From: a bacterium
GTDB lineage: Bacteria; Armatimonadota; JACIXR01
Length of the DNA stretch: 38,470 nucleotides
Direction of reading: 5' to 3'
Assembly: GCA_014360465.1 (NCBI GenBank)
Contig: JACIXQ010000016.1
Span: forward strand, 1-38,470
Program-made: the position numbers and the translations under genes
Notes under the pieces: generated by a model
Told to the model about the DNA's origin: nothing
Seen by the model: the letters and a program-made list of their open reading frames with translations, nothing else
Databases searched by the model: none
In this document: piece after piece, positions 7,491 to 19,276 of the stretch
Layout: each line of letters begins with the position of its first letter
Numbering within the stretch: the stretch's first letter is position 1

Positions 7491-9512
7491 TCAATCTTCT
7501 TTAACTTTAAGCCAGGGGTAAGCTATTACGGTAAATACGGGTGTGGCGTCGAAATAATCGTAGGCAAAAGGCTTATCGGCGAATTCTTTAAAGTATTTTC
7601 GCCAATCCTCCTTTTTAAACCTGTGAATTGCTATCAAGTCGGCGTAATCATAAGCCCTTTGGGCGCTTTTCTCATAATATCGCCACCACTCTTGTTTTTG
7701 GAGGATATTCCAGAGATTGTAAATATCCTCTTTGGGAAGCCACCATAAGGGGACGAAGGAGAACCAGGTGTACATCGTGTAGTCCCAGGGTATTTCAATT
7801 TTTATCTTGAAGCTGTCCCATTTAATTTCTGAGACGATATTGTCCTCGCCATATTCGGGTTTGTGCTTATAAATAGCCATTGCTTTGAAAGCAAAGCTTG
7901 CTCTTGCAAGGAATTCGGTTGAAAGTTCTTTTTCCCCTGCCATATTAAAAAGATGATATAAACAGGCATAAGAGAGATAACCGCCAACTGTGGATTCAAC
8001 GATTATATGGAAGAAGTCGGGACCCGGAAAGGCATATGCTGAGCCGGTCCAGTCGTAGGCAGGTGGGAGGGTTTTTGCGATAAGCTTTGCCTTACCAAGT
8101 ATCCTTACAATATAGCTTTCATCAACCAGCTTTATATAGGCAGCGGTAGGGTAAAGCAGTGTGGAGGTAATCTCGGGATAATCCACTTGTGGGATTGAGG
8201 GGGGTGGTTCGGGGAACCAGTAGATACCAGTTTTTTCATCCCTCTCCAGCTTATCCCACCAGTGGTCAAGACACTTTCTCACAGCCTGGGCAACTCGTTC
8301 TTTTAGAGGCGATTTAAGAATTGGGTAGAGCTGGATAAGGGCGGATGCTGTCAAGCCATCGTAGAAGGGTCTTCCGCGGGAGAATGTGAATGTTCCATCC
8401 GGATTTTGATGGGAAAGTATATCCTGAAGATGTTTTTCTATAGTTCTCATTTCGGTATCAGGTAGAGAGGGGAAGTTAATTGTGAGTTTGGAGAGATTAG
8501 GAGGTTGGGGAAGGTGAATGCGTATGGAGTCTCCCTCAATATATCCTACATCTCCGAATAAGGAGGGAATGTAGAAGTCTGCTTTAACAATGTCGGTGAG
8601 TGTAGGGGGAATTTGAATAAGCTTGAGCGAAGCGAGGTTTAATTGAGAGGGTTCTTCCCTGAATGTTGAACGGTACTCTATATAGGGACCGTTGTTGTCT
8701 ATTCCATAGAGCGTTGTAGATTTCCCGGGAGGTGAGCAGATACTTCGCTGGAGCTTGGTGATGACTTCCTGTTTCAATTCATCAGGAGGGATGGGTAGTA
8801 TTGCATAATATATTGGTGGCAAGACATATTTTTGACCAGGATTTAGTGTATCAGTGAACGCTATTCTGATCTCGCTTTCGTTTTTGTAAATGCTTTTTGG
8901 AGGGATTGTGAAGAAGAAGAGATAAGTTACAGGTTCTTGGGAATGGAAAAGGACATAACCGTTTCGCAATTCCTCTTTATTTTGGAGAATGAATCCCTCT
9001 TTTATTTCCTGTTCTTCTTTCCCGTGTAGTTTAAAATATGCCGGTGCAGTCATTCCCGCCCAAGGATAACCAGCAAGGACATACTGAACTTTCATTTGCT
9101 TCTTAGGCTCTATTTCCGCCCAGAAGCGAAGGTATGGATAACCTATCCATACCTCGCAATAGGTTTTCAGGGAGAAATTTTCGTTGGAAGCGCTTTTTGC
9201 GACGATGATGTGGTTATCATTGTGGCTCAATATTTCCGTTCCATCTTCAGGATTGAGGAATTGGGTAAAAAGATACTGGTCATCTATAAGTAAGGTCAAG
9301 AAGCCAGCATACACTGATTTGCCGAACTGGTCATTTTCCCTTTTGGGCACAATTGCAAATACCTTGAAGCCACGTTCTACATAAACAGAGTAGTGGATGT
9401 TCCAGAGATAGCCTTCTTTTTTGGCAAGTACTTGGGAGAATCTGCCCAGTTCTATCTCGCTCCGAAGCAGGGTTGACAGTAAGAGGAAGCCAAGAAGAAA
9501 AAGTCTTTTCAT
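7491..9512 (-). CDS. Secreted protein, beta region plus alpha/alpha toroid, unknown function
   Basis: The function is not recognised. The 673-residue protein starts MKRLFLLGFLLLSTLLRSEI, a clear signal peptide. Residues 20 to about 330 are predicted mainly beta, rich in Trp, Tyr and Phe. From about 360 the protein looks like an (alpha/alpha) toroid, as in glycoside hydrolases, lyases and terpenoid-cyclase folds: the turn QNPDGTFTFSRG is followed by repeated amphipathic helices with many Trp and Pro. ATG 9512 is chosen over one 42 bases upstream because it starts the signal peptide directly. A TAAAAT ends seven bases before this ATG, so the mRNA may be leaderless, though no good -35 is seen. 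It resembles the 1254-residue protein at 20411 in layout. A carbohydrate-active role outside the cytoplasm is inference. Confidence 0.75.
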   Translation of the reverse strand: MKRLFLLGFLLLSTLLRSEIELGRFSQVLAKKEGYLWNIHYSVYVERGFKVFAIVPKRENDQFGKSVYAGFLTLLIDDQYLFTQFLNPEDGTEILSHNDNHIIVAKSASNENFSLKTYCEVWIGYPYLRFWAEIEPKKQMKVQYVLAGYPWAGMTAPAYFKLHGKEEQEIKEGFILQNKEELRNGYVLFHSQEPVTYLFFFTIPPKSIYKNESEIRIAFTDTLNPGQKYVLPPIYYAILPIPPDELKQEVITKLQRSICSPPGKSTTLYGIDNNGPYIEYRSTFREEPSQLNLASLKLIQIPPTLTDIVKADFYIPSLFGDVGYIEGDSIRIHLPQPPNLSKLTINFPSLPDTEMRTIEKHLQDILSHQNPDGTFTFSRGRPFYDGLTASALIQLYPILKSPLKERVAQAVRKCLDHWWDKLERDEKTGIYWFPEPPPSIPQVDYPEITSTLLYPTAAYIKLVDESYIVRILGKAKLIAKTLPPAYDWTGSAYAFPGPDFFHIIVESTVGGYLSYACLYHLFNMAGEKELSTEFLARASFAFKAMAIYKHKPEYGEDNIVSEIKWDSFKIKIEIPWDYTMYTWFSFVPLWWLPKEDIYNLWNILQKQEWWRYYEKSAQRAYDYADLIAIHRFKKEDWRKYFKEFADKPFAYDYFDATPVFTVIAYPWLKVKED

Positions 9513-9767
9513 AGTTTTGATTTTAAGAAAAAATGAGAAAGTAGGAAAGAGCAATTTTCGCTACTTTTTATCAAAAACCGCAACACATAAGAGAAAGGAA
9601 GCCAGACGAGCTTTTGTGAGGAAGTCTCGCTACGAAGAGATTCAAAAAGATATTTGAATTATCCAGAGCAAAAGTTACAAGAGAAGCATTTGGTATCGCT
9701 AAAAATGCGGTGTAGTAAAGGTCATATTCTCTTGGAGTCCAATATGTTAGAAAATTCTGGAGTTTCT
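9513..9767. other. Intergenic gap before the metallophosphoesterase promoter
   Basis: No convincing gene is present. The stretch around 9598-9650, with a GTGAGGAAGTCTCGCTACGA core, looks like a decayed copy of the repeat type at 24431-24560, but the match is loose. The start region of the 7491-9512 gene lies at the left edge and the next promoter begins at 9768. Confidence 0.4.
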
Positions 9768-9798
9768 TTGACATTACGCCTTCAAATATGTATATAAT
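9768..9798 (+). promoter_or_regulatory. Promoter of the metallophosphoesterase, nearly leaderless
   Basis: A consensus TTGACA (9768-9773) is followed by the -10 block TATATAAT (9791-9798): TATATA at 17 bases spacing or TATAAT at 19. Transcription should start near 9803-9805, while the ATG is at 9809. The leader would be about 4-6 bases with no Shine-Dalgarno. Confidence 0.7.
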
Positions 9799-9808
9799 CT
9801 CATAATGT

Positions 9809-10543
9809 ATGAGATATGGCATCGTATCGGACATCCATAGCAATCTGCCTGCTTTTGAGGCGGTCCTCTCTAAGTTGAAGAAAGAAGTGGATTCATTTTT
9901 GTGTCTTGGGGATATAGTGGGCTATGGAGCGCAGCCAAACGAATGTTGTGCACTAGTGAGGGAATTGAAGGCGATTTGTGTTGCTGGTAACCATGATTGG
10001 GGAGCGGTTGGAAAAATGTCCCTTGATTATTTCAATCCTTACGCCGCTGAGGCGATTATCTGGACAGCAGAAAAATTGAAAAATGAGAATTGGGAATTCA
10101 TTTCTGCCCTTCCCGAGACATATGAGGAGAAAATATTTACGATTGTTCACGGCTCGCTTTCTGAGCCAATAGAGGAATATCTTTTATCATCTTCCCAGGC
10201 AAGGGATACCTTTTCCCTCTTAAAAACACATATTCTTTTCTTCGGGCATACACATATTCCCACCCTTTTTCTTCAGAGAAAGGGTGAAATGATGGTTGCA
10301 ACTATACCTCTTCGGGGTGATGTGGTTATAAACATTAAAGATGATTACCGCTATCTTATAAATCCCGGTTCGGTTGGGCAACCAAGGGATGGAATCCCTC
10401 TTGCGAGTGCTGCTGTCTACGATAATGAGAGGAAAGAAGTGAGAATTTTTAGGATAGAGTATCCAATAGAGGAAGCCCAGCGAAGCATAATCTCCGCTGG
10501 GCTTCCTCTTGTGTTGGCGGAAAGGTTAAGTTTCGGTTGGTAG
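9809..10543 (+). CDS. Calcineurin-like metallophosphoesterase (YfcE/MJ0936-type)
   Basis: This is a cytoplasmic phosphodiesterase or phosphatase of the binuclear-metal superfamily; the substrate is unknown. All metal motifs are present in the 244-residue protein: VSDIHSN (D8, H10), GDIVGYG, GNHDWG, VHGSL and FGHTHIP. The GDIVGYG block and total length match the small single-domain bacterial family. The start MRYGIVSDIH is dictated by homology, since no Shine-Dalgarno is present. The last codons form a 14-bp perfect hairpin, and the 3' end overlaps that of fmdB by 18 bases on the other strand. Confidence 0.9.
   Translation: MRYGIVSDIHSNLPAFEAVLSKLKKEVDSFLCLGDIVGYGAQPNECCALVRELKAICVAGNHDWGAVGKMSLDYFNPYAAEAIIWTAEKLKNENWEFISALPETYEEKIFTIVHGSLSEPIEEYLLSSSQARDTFSLLKTHILFFGHTHIPTLFLQRKGEMMVATIPLRGDVVINIKDDYRYLINPGSVGQPRDGIPLASAAVYDNERKEVRIFRIEYPIEEAQRSIISAGLPLVLAERLSFGW
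10468..10509. terminator. 14-bp perfect hairpin in coding sequence at a convergent gene end
   Basis: AGAGGAAGCCCAGC (10468-10481) and GCTGGGCTTCCTCT (10496-10509) are exact reverse complements around a 14-base loop. The hairpin lies within the metallophosphoesterase codons, about 11 codons before its stop, and 16 bases past the fmdB stop on the other strand. It is placed to end or protect both converging transcripts. Neither side has a U-run, so Rho-independent termination would be atypical and a 3'-end stabilising role is equally possible. Confidence 0.55.
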
Positions 10544-10894
10544 CTCCTCGCTTGTTTCCAGATTTTCTCCTTCTAAATCTTCACCACTTTCTACGGCTTC
10601 TATTAATTCCTCCATATCTTCACCCTCTTCACCCATCTCCTTGCTCAGCTTTCTCATAAAAGAGGCTACACTACGAGGGTCATTCTCATCTATACCCGAG
10701 AGTGCCGCTTCGTCAGTCAGAGATTCGAATATCTCGTCCTCGTCTCTAAGGCGGGAGACCCTGGAAATCAGCTTTTTGAGGTTCTTTTCCTCGCCACAGC
10801 GAGGGCATTTAAGTGGTCCGGGATCTGCCACGACGCCGATAAGGTATGAGAACCGTTTTTTGCAGGTCAAGCAGAGGTATTCATAAATCGGCAA
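10526..10894 (-). CDS. FmdB-family zinc-ribbon protein
   Basis: This is a small putative regulatory protein of the FmdB/CxxC_CXXC_SSSS group, of unknown exact role. It starts MPIYEYLCLTC and has a zinc ribbon from C8, C11, C30 and C33 (KCPRCGEEK). A long acidic tail, rich in Glu, Asp and Ser, makes it larger (122 residues) than many family members. The start codon is TTG; GGAGGTG within the ligA end serves as a Shine-Dalgarno about ten bases away. It follows ligA by six bases, so it is co-transcribed with it. The 3' end overlaps the convergent metallophosphoesterase. Confidence 0.85.
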   Translation of the reverse strand: MPIYEYLCLTCKKRFSYLIGVVADPGPLKCPRCGEEKNLKKLISRVSRLRDEDEIFESLTDEAALSGIDENDPRSVASFMRKLSKEMGEEGEDMEELIEAVESGEDLEGENLETSEELPTET

Positions 10895-10900
10895 GGTGGC

Positions 10901-12958
<2,058 letters not shown>

Positions 12959-12971
12959 TTATCGGAAAGAA

Positions 12972-13097
12972 TTAGTCAATAACTATGTATAATTCTATAA
13001 CACCTTGAACTCTCAGCGGGACTGCTTCAGACATTTGTTTAATCCATCTTCTACAATTCCATCTATATTCTTCTTCAAAGGAAATCTTCCCCAATGA
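12972..13097 (-). pseudogene. Possible remnant of a TonB-C-like domain
   Basis: The minus strand encodes KISFEEEYRWNCRRW followed by MSEAVPLRVQGVIELYIVID and a stop. The spacing of arginines, the EA-PLRVQG turn and the hydrophobic run ending VID resemble the core of TonB/TolA C-terminal domains (in those proteins, roughly PEEARRRGIEGTV then VID), but the segment stops where that domain would go on. There is no start codon with a Shine-Dalgarno, and upstream the frame runs into the terminator hairpin. If real, it is a decayed fragment; chance is not excluded. Confidence 0.2.
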
Positions 13098-13104
13098 GAG
13101 TTGG

Positions 13105-13131
13105 AAATAAAAACGGCAGGATTTTTCCTGC
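13105..13131 (-). terminator. Intrinsic terminator of the pyrG-AEC-pcrA operon
   Basis: On the minus strand GCAGGA-AAAA-TCCTGC (13131-13116) forms a six-bp stem. ACG/CGT can add pairs around a bulge. CG then TTTTTATTT (13113-13105) follows. This is a textbook Rho-independent terminator, about 125 bases after the pcrA stop. Confidence 0.8.
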
Positions 13132-13256
13132 GTCCCTAAATTTCTTTTTGCAGTAATACACACTACTTTTAGCTATTTGGACATTCGTAGGTTGAGGTAG
13201 AACCGTAGAGGTAGCTGGATATTCTTAAAGAATGTTTTAGTTGTAGGAAATGAAAT

Positions 13257-15422
13257 CTAAATTTTCTTCAGCGGAGCGAAACTAAGGAGGAGTCTCTTGC
13301 TTCCCCCTCCGGCGTTGAAGAAGACCGTTACCATAACATCGTCTTCTAACTGTTCAACCTGGATGACCATTCCCTCGCCGAATTTTTCGTGCTTAACCTT
13401 GTCTCCAACCTTTAGATGGAGTTTCCTTTTTTGTGTAGCTTTTTCCACAATCCTTTCAACCTGGGGAAGCTGGGAAGGAGAGGAGGAGGGTGCGGGGGTA
13501 ATGACGACGCGTTCCAGTAGTTCCTCGGGTATTTCATTGATGAAGCGTGAGGGTCTACCTCCGCCGTAGGCTGACCTATTCCAGGAACGTGAAAGAAAAA
13601 GCCTATCTTTTGCCCTCGTCATACCCACATAGAGAAGTCTTCTCTCTTCCTCTATTTCCATATCGCTCATCAATGAGCGTGAGTGGGGAAGTAATCCTTC
13701 TTCCAGACCGACGATGAAGACGACGGGGAACTCCAATCCTTTAGCGGCGTGAAGGGTCATAAGAGTGACGGCGTCGGGCGATTGCTCATATGTATCTATG
13801 TCGGTGAGAAGCGAAACCCTTTCCAATAGGGCGTTGAGGTCTGCCTGGGGTGTCTTGTCTTCTAATTCCCTGGCAAAGGCTATGAACTCTTGGAGATTTT
13901 CCTTCCTCGTCTCTCCTTCTATCGTTCCATTATCAATATATTTCCAGTAACCTGTTTTCTCCAGAACTTCCCTTATGAGGCGGGAGGGCGGGAGTGATAG
14001 GGCTTTTTCTCTCAACTCCTCAATCATTTTCAGGAACTGCTCAACATTTTTCAAAGTAGCGGATTGGAGAGTTTGTCTTTCTATCAATATCTTAAAAGCC
14101 TGATAAAGGGAAACTTCTTCCTCTAAAGCAAGGGCTTCTGTCTTCCCCATAGTGACGGGACCAATGCCCCTTGGTGGGGTATCTATTATCCTTCGGAGGG
14201 AGAAATTGTCGTCAGGATTAGCTATAACGCGTAGGTAGGCGACGATGTCCTTTATTTCTTTTCTCTCAAAGAAGCGGAGTCCACCGATTATCTTATAGGG
14301 TATGTTCAAGGACATAAGGGTCTCTTCAAAAGCTCTTGATTGGGCGTTAACGCGGTAAAGTATGACGAAATCACCGTAGCGTCTGTTCTCTTTTGCGACG
14401 AGTTCCCTTATGGTCAACCCGACGAACCTCGCTTCATCCTGTGGGCTTTCCGCCTCGTAAAAGCGTATCTTTTCCCCTCCTTCTCTGTCCGTCCAAAGCC
14501 TTTTCGCTTTACGCATCCTGTTGTTCTTTATCACAGACCAGGCTGCATCGAGCACGGTTTGGGGAGAACGATAGTTCCTTTCAAGTTTTATCACTTTCGC
14601 ATTGGGAAAATCCTTCTCGAACTGCAAAAGAAGGCGGAAGTCTGCTCCACGCCATCCATATATAGATTGGTCATCATCGCCCACGATGGAGATGTTCCTA
14701 TATTTATCACCCAGTAATTTGACCAATTCATACTGGGCATAATTTACATCCTGGAATTCATCAACCAAGATGTAACGAAACTTGTCTTGCCATTTCTCCC
14801 TTATATCCTGGCGCTCCCTAAGGAGCCTGACGCAATAAAAAATAAGGTCATCAAAATCAAGAGCTTTGCTGAGTTTTTTCTTATCTTCATATAGCTTATA
14901 AATCGTGGCTACTTTTTTCTCAAGAAAACCGTTTGCCGATTGGATGAAGTCCAGCACCCCGACGAGGTTCTCCTTGGCACGGGATATCGTGCTGAGGACG
15001 AGTTTGGGTTGGAAATATTCATCGCTCAGGGAAAGCTGTGATACAAGTTCCTTGATAAGCGTTAGTTGGTCGTCCTCATCCAGGATGACGAAGTTTGAGG
15101 GCAAGCCGATAGCTTCTCCATCAATCCGAAGGATGCGGGCGCAGGTGGCATGGAATGTGCCAATCCACATATCGTCGGCATCGGCACCCACCAAGTCAAT
15201 TATTCGGGAGCGCATCTCCTCTGCCGCTTTATTGGTGAAGGTGACGGCAAGTATGTTGCGAGGAGATACTCCCTGACTCAGCAGATAGGCAGCTTTGTAA
15301 GTAAGCACCTTTGTCTTGCCAGAGCCTGCTCCGGCGAAGATGACGAGCGGTCCAGAATTATATAAAACTGCCTCTTTCTGCTCGGGATTGAGTTCCGACA
15401 GAATATCTTTCAAATCTTTCAT
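13257..15422 (-). CDS. pcrA: UvrD/PcrA-type 3'-5' DNA helicase
   Basis: This is a superfamily 1A helicase that unwinds DNA in repair, rolling-circle replication and the removal of RecA filaments. The 721-residue protein has the Q motif (LNPEQKEAV), Walker A GAGSGKT (31-37), TFTNKAAEEM, the DEFQD box (ILVDEFQDVNYAQYEL), DDDQSIYGWRGAD, and motifs IV-VI ending with LMTLHAAKGLEF and RRLLYVGMTRAKDRL. The C-terminus carries the PcrA/UvrD Tudor-like domain (VGDKVKHEKFGEGMVI). ATG overlaps the upstream transporter stop as ATGA. UvrD and PcrA cannot be told apart firmly from sequence alone. Confidence 0.94.
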   Translation of the reverse strand: MKDLKDILSELNPEQKEAVLYNSGPLVIFAGAGSGKTKVLTYKAAYLLSQGVSPRNILAVTFTNKAAEEMRSRIIDLVGADADDMWIGTFHATCARILRIDGEAIGLPSNFVILDEDDQLTLIKELVSQLSLSDEYFQPKLVLSTISRAKENLVGVLDFIQSANGFLEKKVATIYKLYEDKKKLSKALDFDDLIFYCVRLLRERQDIREKWQDKFRYILVDEFQDVNYAQYELVKLLGDKYRNISIVGDDDQSIYGWRGADFRLLLQFEKDFPNAKVIKLERNYRSPQTVLDAAWSVIKNNRMRKAKRLWTDREGGEKIRFYEAESPQDEARFVGLTIRELVAKENRRYGDFVILYRVNAQSRAFEETLMSLNIPYKIIGGLRFFERKEIKDIVAYLRVIANPDDNFSLRRIIDTPPRGIGPVTMGKTEALALEEEVSLYQAFKILIERQTLQSATLKNVEQFLKMIEELREKALSLPPSRLIREVLEKTGYWKYIDNGTIEGETRKENLQEFIAFARELEDKTPQADLNALLERVSLLTDIDTYEQSPDAVTLMTLHAAKGLEFPVVFIVGLEEGLLPHSRSLMSDMEIEEERRLLYVGMTRAKDRLFLSRSWNRSAYGGGRPSRFINEIPEELLERVVITPAPSSSPSQLPQVERIVEKATQKRKLHLKVGDKVKHEKFGEGMVIQVEQLEDDVMVTVFFNAGGGSKRLLLSFAPLKKI

Positions 15423-16338
15423 CTTAATAGCAACACCTGACTCATTAATGGAATTGTAATAATAGAAACCAGAGTTGTCAAGAAAACTATGCTAGTTGCA
15501 AGCTCTAAATCAAGCTTATAGTTCTCAGCGAAAACGACGGTCATAAGGGCTGTGGGCATACAGGCTTGCATAATCAGGACCTGGAAAGGAAGCGAAGATA
15601 GGTGGAAGTAAAAGGAAAGAGCATAAATCACCACTGGTTGGAAGAAAAGCTTAAGGATTGTGGCTATTGCAACGGGGAAAATTTTTTTATTCAGGCTTGA
15701 AGGGCGAAGTGATATGCCGAGAAAGAGCATAATCAGGGGCACGGTGGCATCGCGGAAGAATTCCATAGAACGCCAAAGAGGCTGGAGGACAGCGGGGATA
15801 TGCCTTCCTATCAGGAAAAGGGCGATGAGGCTTGCTATAAAGGGAGGGCTTTTAAGCAGGGCAAGGGCTCTATTGCCATTTGTGACCGCTGAACCGTAAT
15901 AAGTTGCTATCGCTATGCCCAGGGTATTCAGGGGGAGAGCCATTCCGAACTGGTCTATAATAGCAGCCCAAGGTAGCCCTTTATTCCCCAGAACGCCAAG
16001 AATAACAGGATAGCCGAGAAACCCGGTATTCCCCACAGAGGATGCGAGAATAAGAGTCCCAGCTGAAGGTTTGGGTATTTCCAAAACGCGGGTTATAAGG
16101 AAGGCGATGATTCCGCTCAAGAGGGAGCCCACCAAGAATACGAAAAGGATGCTGAATGCTTCAGTGGTCAGTTTAGCTCCAGCGAGGGCAAGAAGGATGA
16201 AACAGGGTAGACAGACATAGAGGACTGTTTTGCTGAATACAGCTCCTTCAGGTTGCCCCCAGAAGCCGACCCTCTTAAGGAGATAGCCGACCCCTGCCAT
16301 CAGGAAGATGGAGAGGATTATCTGAAAACAGCAAGCCA

Positions 16339-16339
<1 letters not shown>
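15419..16339 (-). CDS. AEC-family membrane transporter (auxin efflux carrier / malate permease type)
   Basis: This is an inner-membrane secondary transporter; relatives carry organic acids such as malate or malonate, or auxin in plants. The 306-residue protein is almost entirely hydrophobic helices (about 8-10). It starts MACCFQIILSIFLMAGVGYL and has the family's GNTGFLGYPVILGV and MPTALMTVVFAENY blocks, the latter near the C-terminus. Its ATG overlaps the pyrG stop as TAATG, and its own stop overlaps pcrA. It is thus tightly coupled between two housekeeping genes with no obvious functional link. The substrate cannot be read from sequence. Confidence 0.88.
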
Positions 16340-18063
<1,724 letters not shown>

Positions 18064-18190
18064 TTAGTTTCAGATAAGAGTTAAATTTTATCCCTCTAAG
18101 GATGAAATTCTCTATGAAAAATCTGCGTTGTTGGTGTGGAGAAGCGCTTCGTAAACTTTTTCTATATCCTTCACATTTTGGTAAATTTTC

Positions 18191-19270
18191 CTAATAGGCT
18201 CTACTTTTTCTTCGGGGTGAAAATTTGGATAATAGAACAAAATATCTTTGGATTAAATCTTCCAGCAGATTTATAGAAAATAAAGCATATCTGGTTTCCT
18301 CTATCGGGTTCGAATATGATGAGGAGGAATAAAATCCATCTCCTTTATAAAAACCATTAACTTTCTTCAGCAACAATTCAATAGACTTAATTAATTGGGA
18401 TAGTTCGTATTGTTGGAGTGTTATTTTTGAATAGAGAAAATCAAGACAGTAGACGATCTTTGCCACATTTTCTAAACTATGAGATTCTTTAGTACTGTAA
18501 GATAAAGCCTTTAGGAACCAAGTTTGTATGTTTTCTGGAATTTTATTTAGATTATCCAATATGAAACAAATTTCGAAAAAGCTCTCTAAATCCCGCGGTA
18601 TCATTTTAAGGATTTTCTCTTGATCGATTACACTTTGAAGAAGTTTGGAAAGCTTTTGCTTGAGAATATCAATTAATTGATGTTGAAATTCCAAAATGAA
18701 GTTTTTGACATCTATCATATAACAAACTTTTTCCAATTTCTTATCGGGGAGAAGTATTTCTTCAAATTTTTCCTTAGGTACTCTAAATGCTTCACTTCTC
18801 CAAGCTTCCACGAATCCCCTTATACCGTTTTCCATTATCCATTTTGGTGTAATTATCGCGTATTTAAGCAAAGGTTTGTGGATGTATATGAAAAACTTAC
18901 CTTCTATGGGTTTAACAGTATGATGTTTCCTTTTCACTATCTTGGAAATCTTAAAATCATAAAATTTTAAATCCTCTTTATCTGCATACTGGAACTCAAA
19001 TTCTACAATTTGGCCATCTATCTCCGCTATAAAATCGGGTTCCCTTGTAATTCCTCCCTTTCTTAAAAACCATAAAAATCTATCTCCGCCCGATTTGCGT
19101 ACTGTTATTTGTTTATTGGGGTTTAATTCTCGCAATTTTTCCTCCAACCACGGCAGAACTTCTAATTCCGCAATGGCTTTTCTTTTCATATCCTTACGAT
19201 ACTCTAAGTAAGTTCGGGACTTTATATCAGAGGATTGCGCGTATATCTCCCTTGCGTCTTGATAATTCAT
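18191..19270 (-). CDS. Probable restriction endonuclease partner of the adjacent methyltransferase
   Basis: No close family is recognised. The 359-residue protein follows the methyltransferase by six bases on the same strand, the usual place for a type II partner nuclease. A candidate PD-(D/E)xK core is visible: GGDRFLWFLRKGGITREPDF (D79), then IVEFEFQYAD (E90, E92, Q94). The canonical lysine is replaced by Glu or Gln; BamHI is a known enzyme with an ExE core. The C-terminal half is helical, with no other motif. The gene is strikingly AT-rich: line 18541-18600 has 18 G/C in 60. The start has only a weak Shine-Dalgarno and is probably coupled. Function rests on context plus the motif. Confidence 0.6.
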   Translation of the reverse strand: MNYQDAREIYAQSSDIKSRTYLEYRKDMKRKAIAELEVLPWLEEKLRELNPNKQITVRKSGGDRFLWFLRKGGITREPDFIAEIDGQIVEFEFQYADKEDLKFYDFKISKIVKRKHHTVKPIEGKFFIYIHKPLLKYAIITPKWIMENGIRGFVEAWRSEAFRVPKEKFEEILLPDKKLEKVCYMIDVKNFILEFQHQLIDILKQKLSKLLQSVIDQEKILKMIPRDLESFFEICFILDNLNKIPENIQTWFLKALSYSTKESHSLENVAKIVYCLDFLYSKITLQQYELSQLIKSIELLLKKVNGFYKGDGFYSSSSYSNPIEETRYALFSINLLEDLIQRYFVLLSKFSPRRKSRAY

Positions 19271-19276
19271 AGTTTA

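Noticed and set aside
9571-9843. 90-codon minus-strand open frame upstream of the metallophosphoesterase
   Set aside because: It covers the promoter and start of a well-supported gene and ends in repeat-like sequence, with no domain.
18141-18150. Palindrome GAAGCGCTTC as a terminator after the nuclease gene
   Set aside because: It has no loop and no T-run at the right distance; a 10-base palindrome alone is weak evidence.
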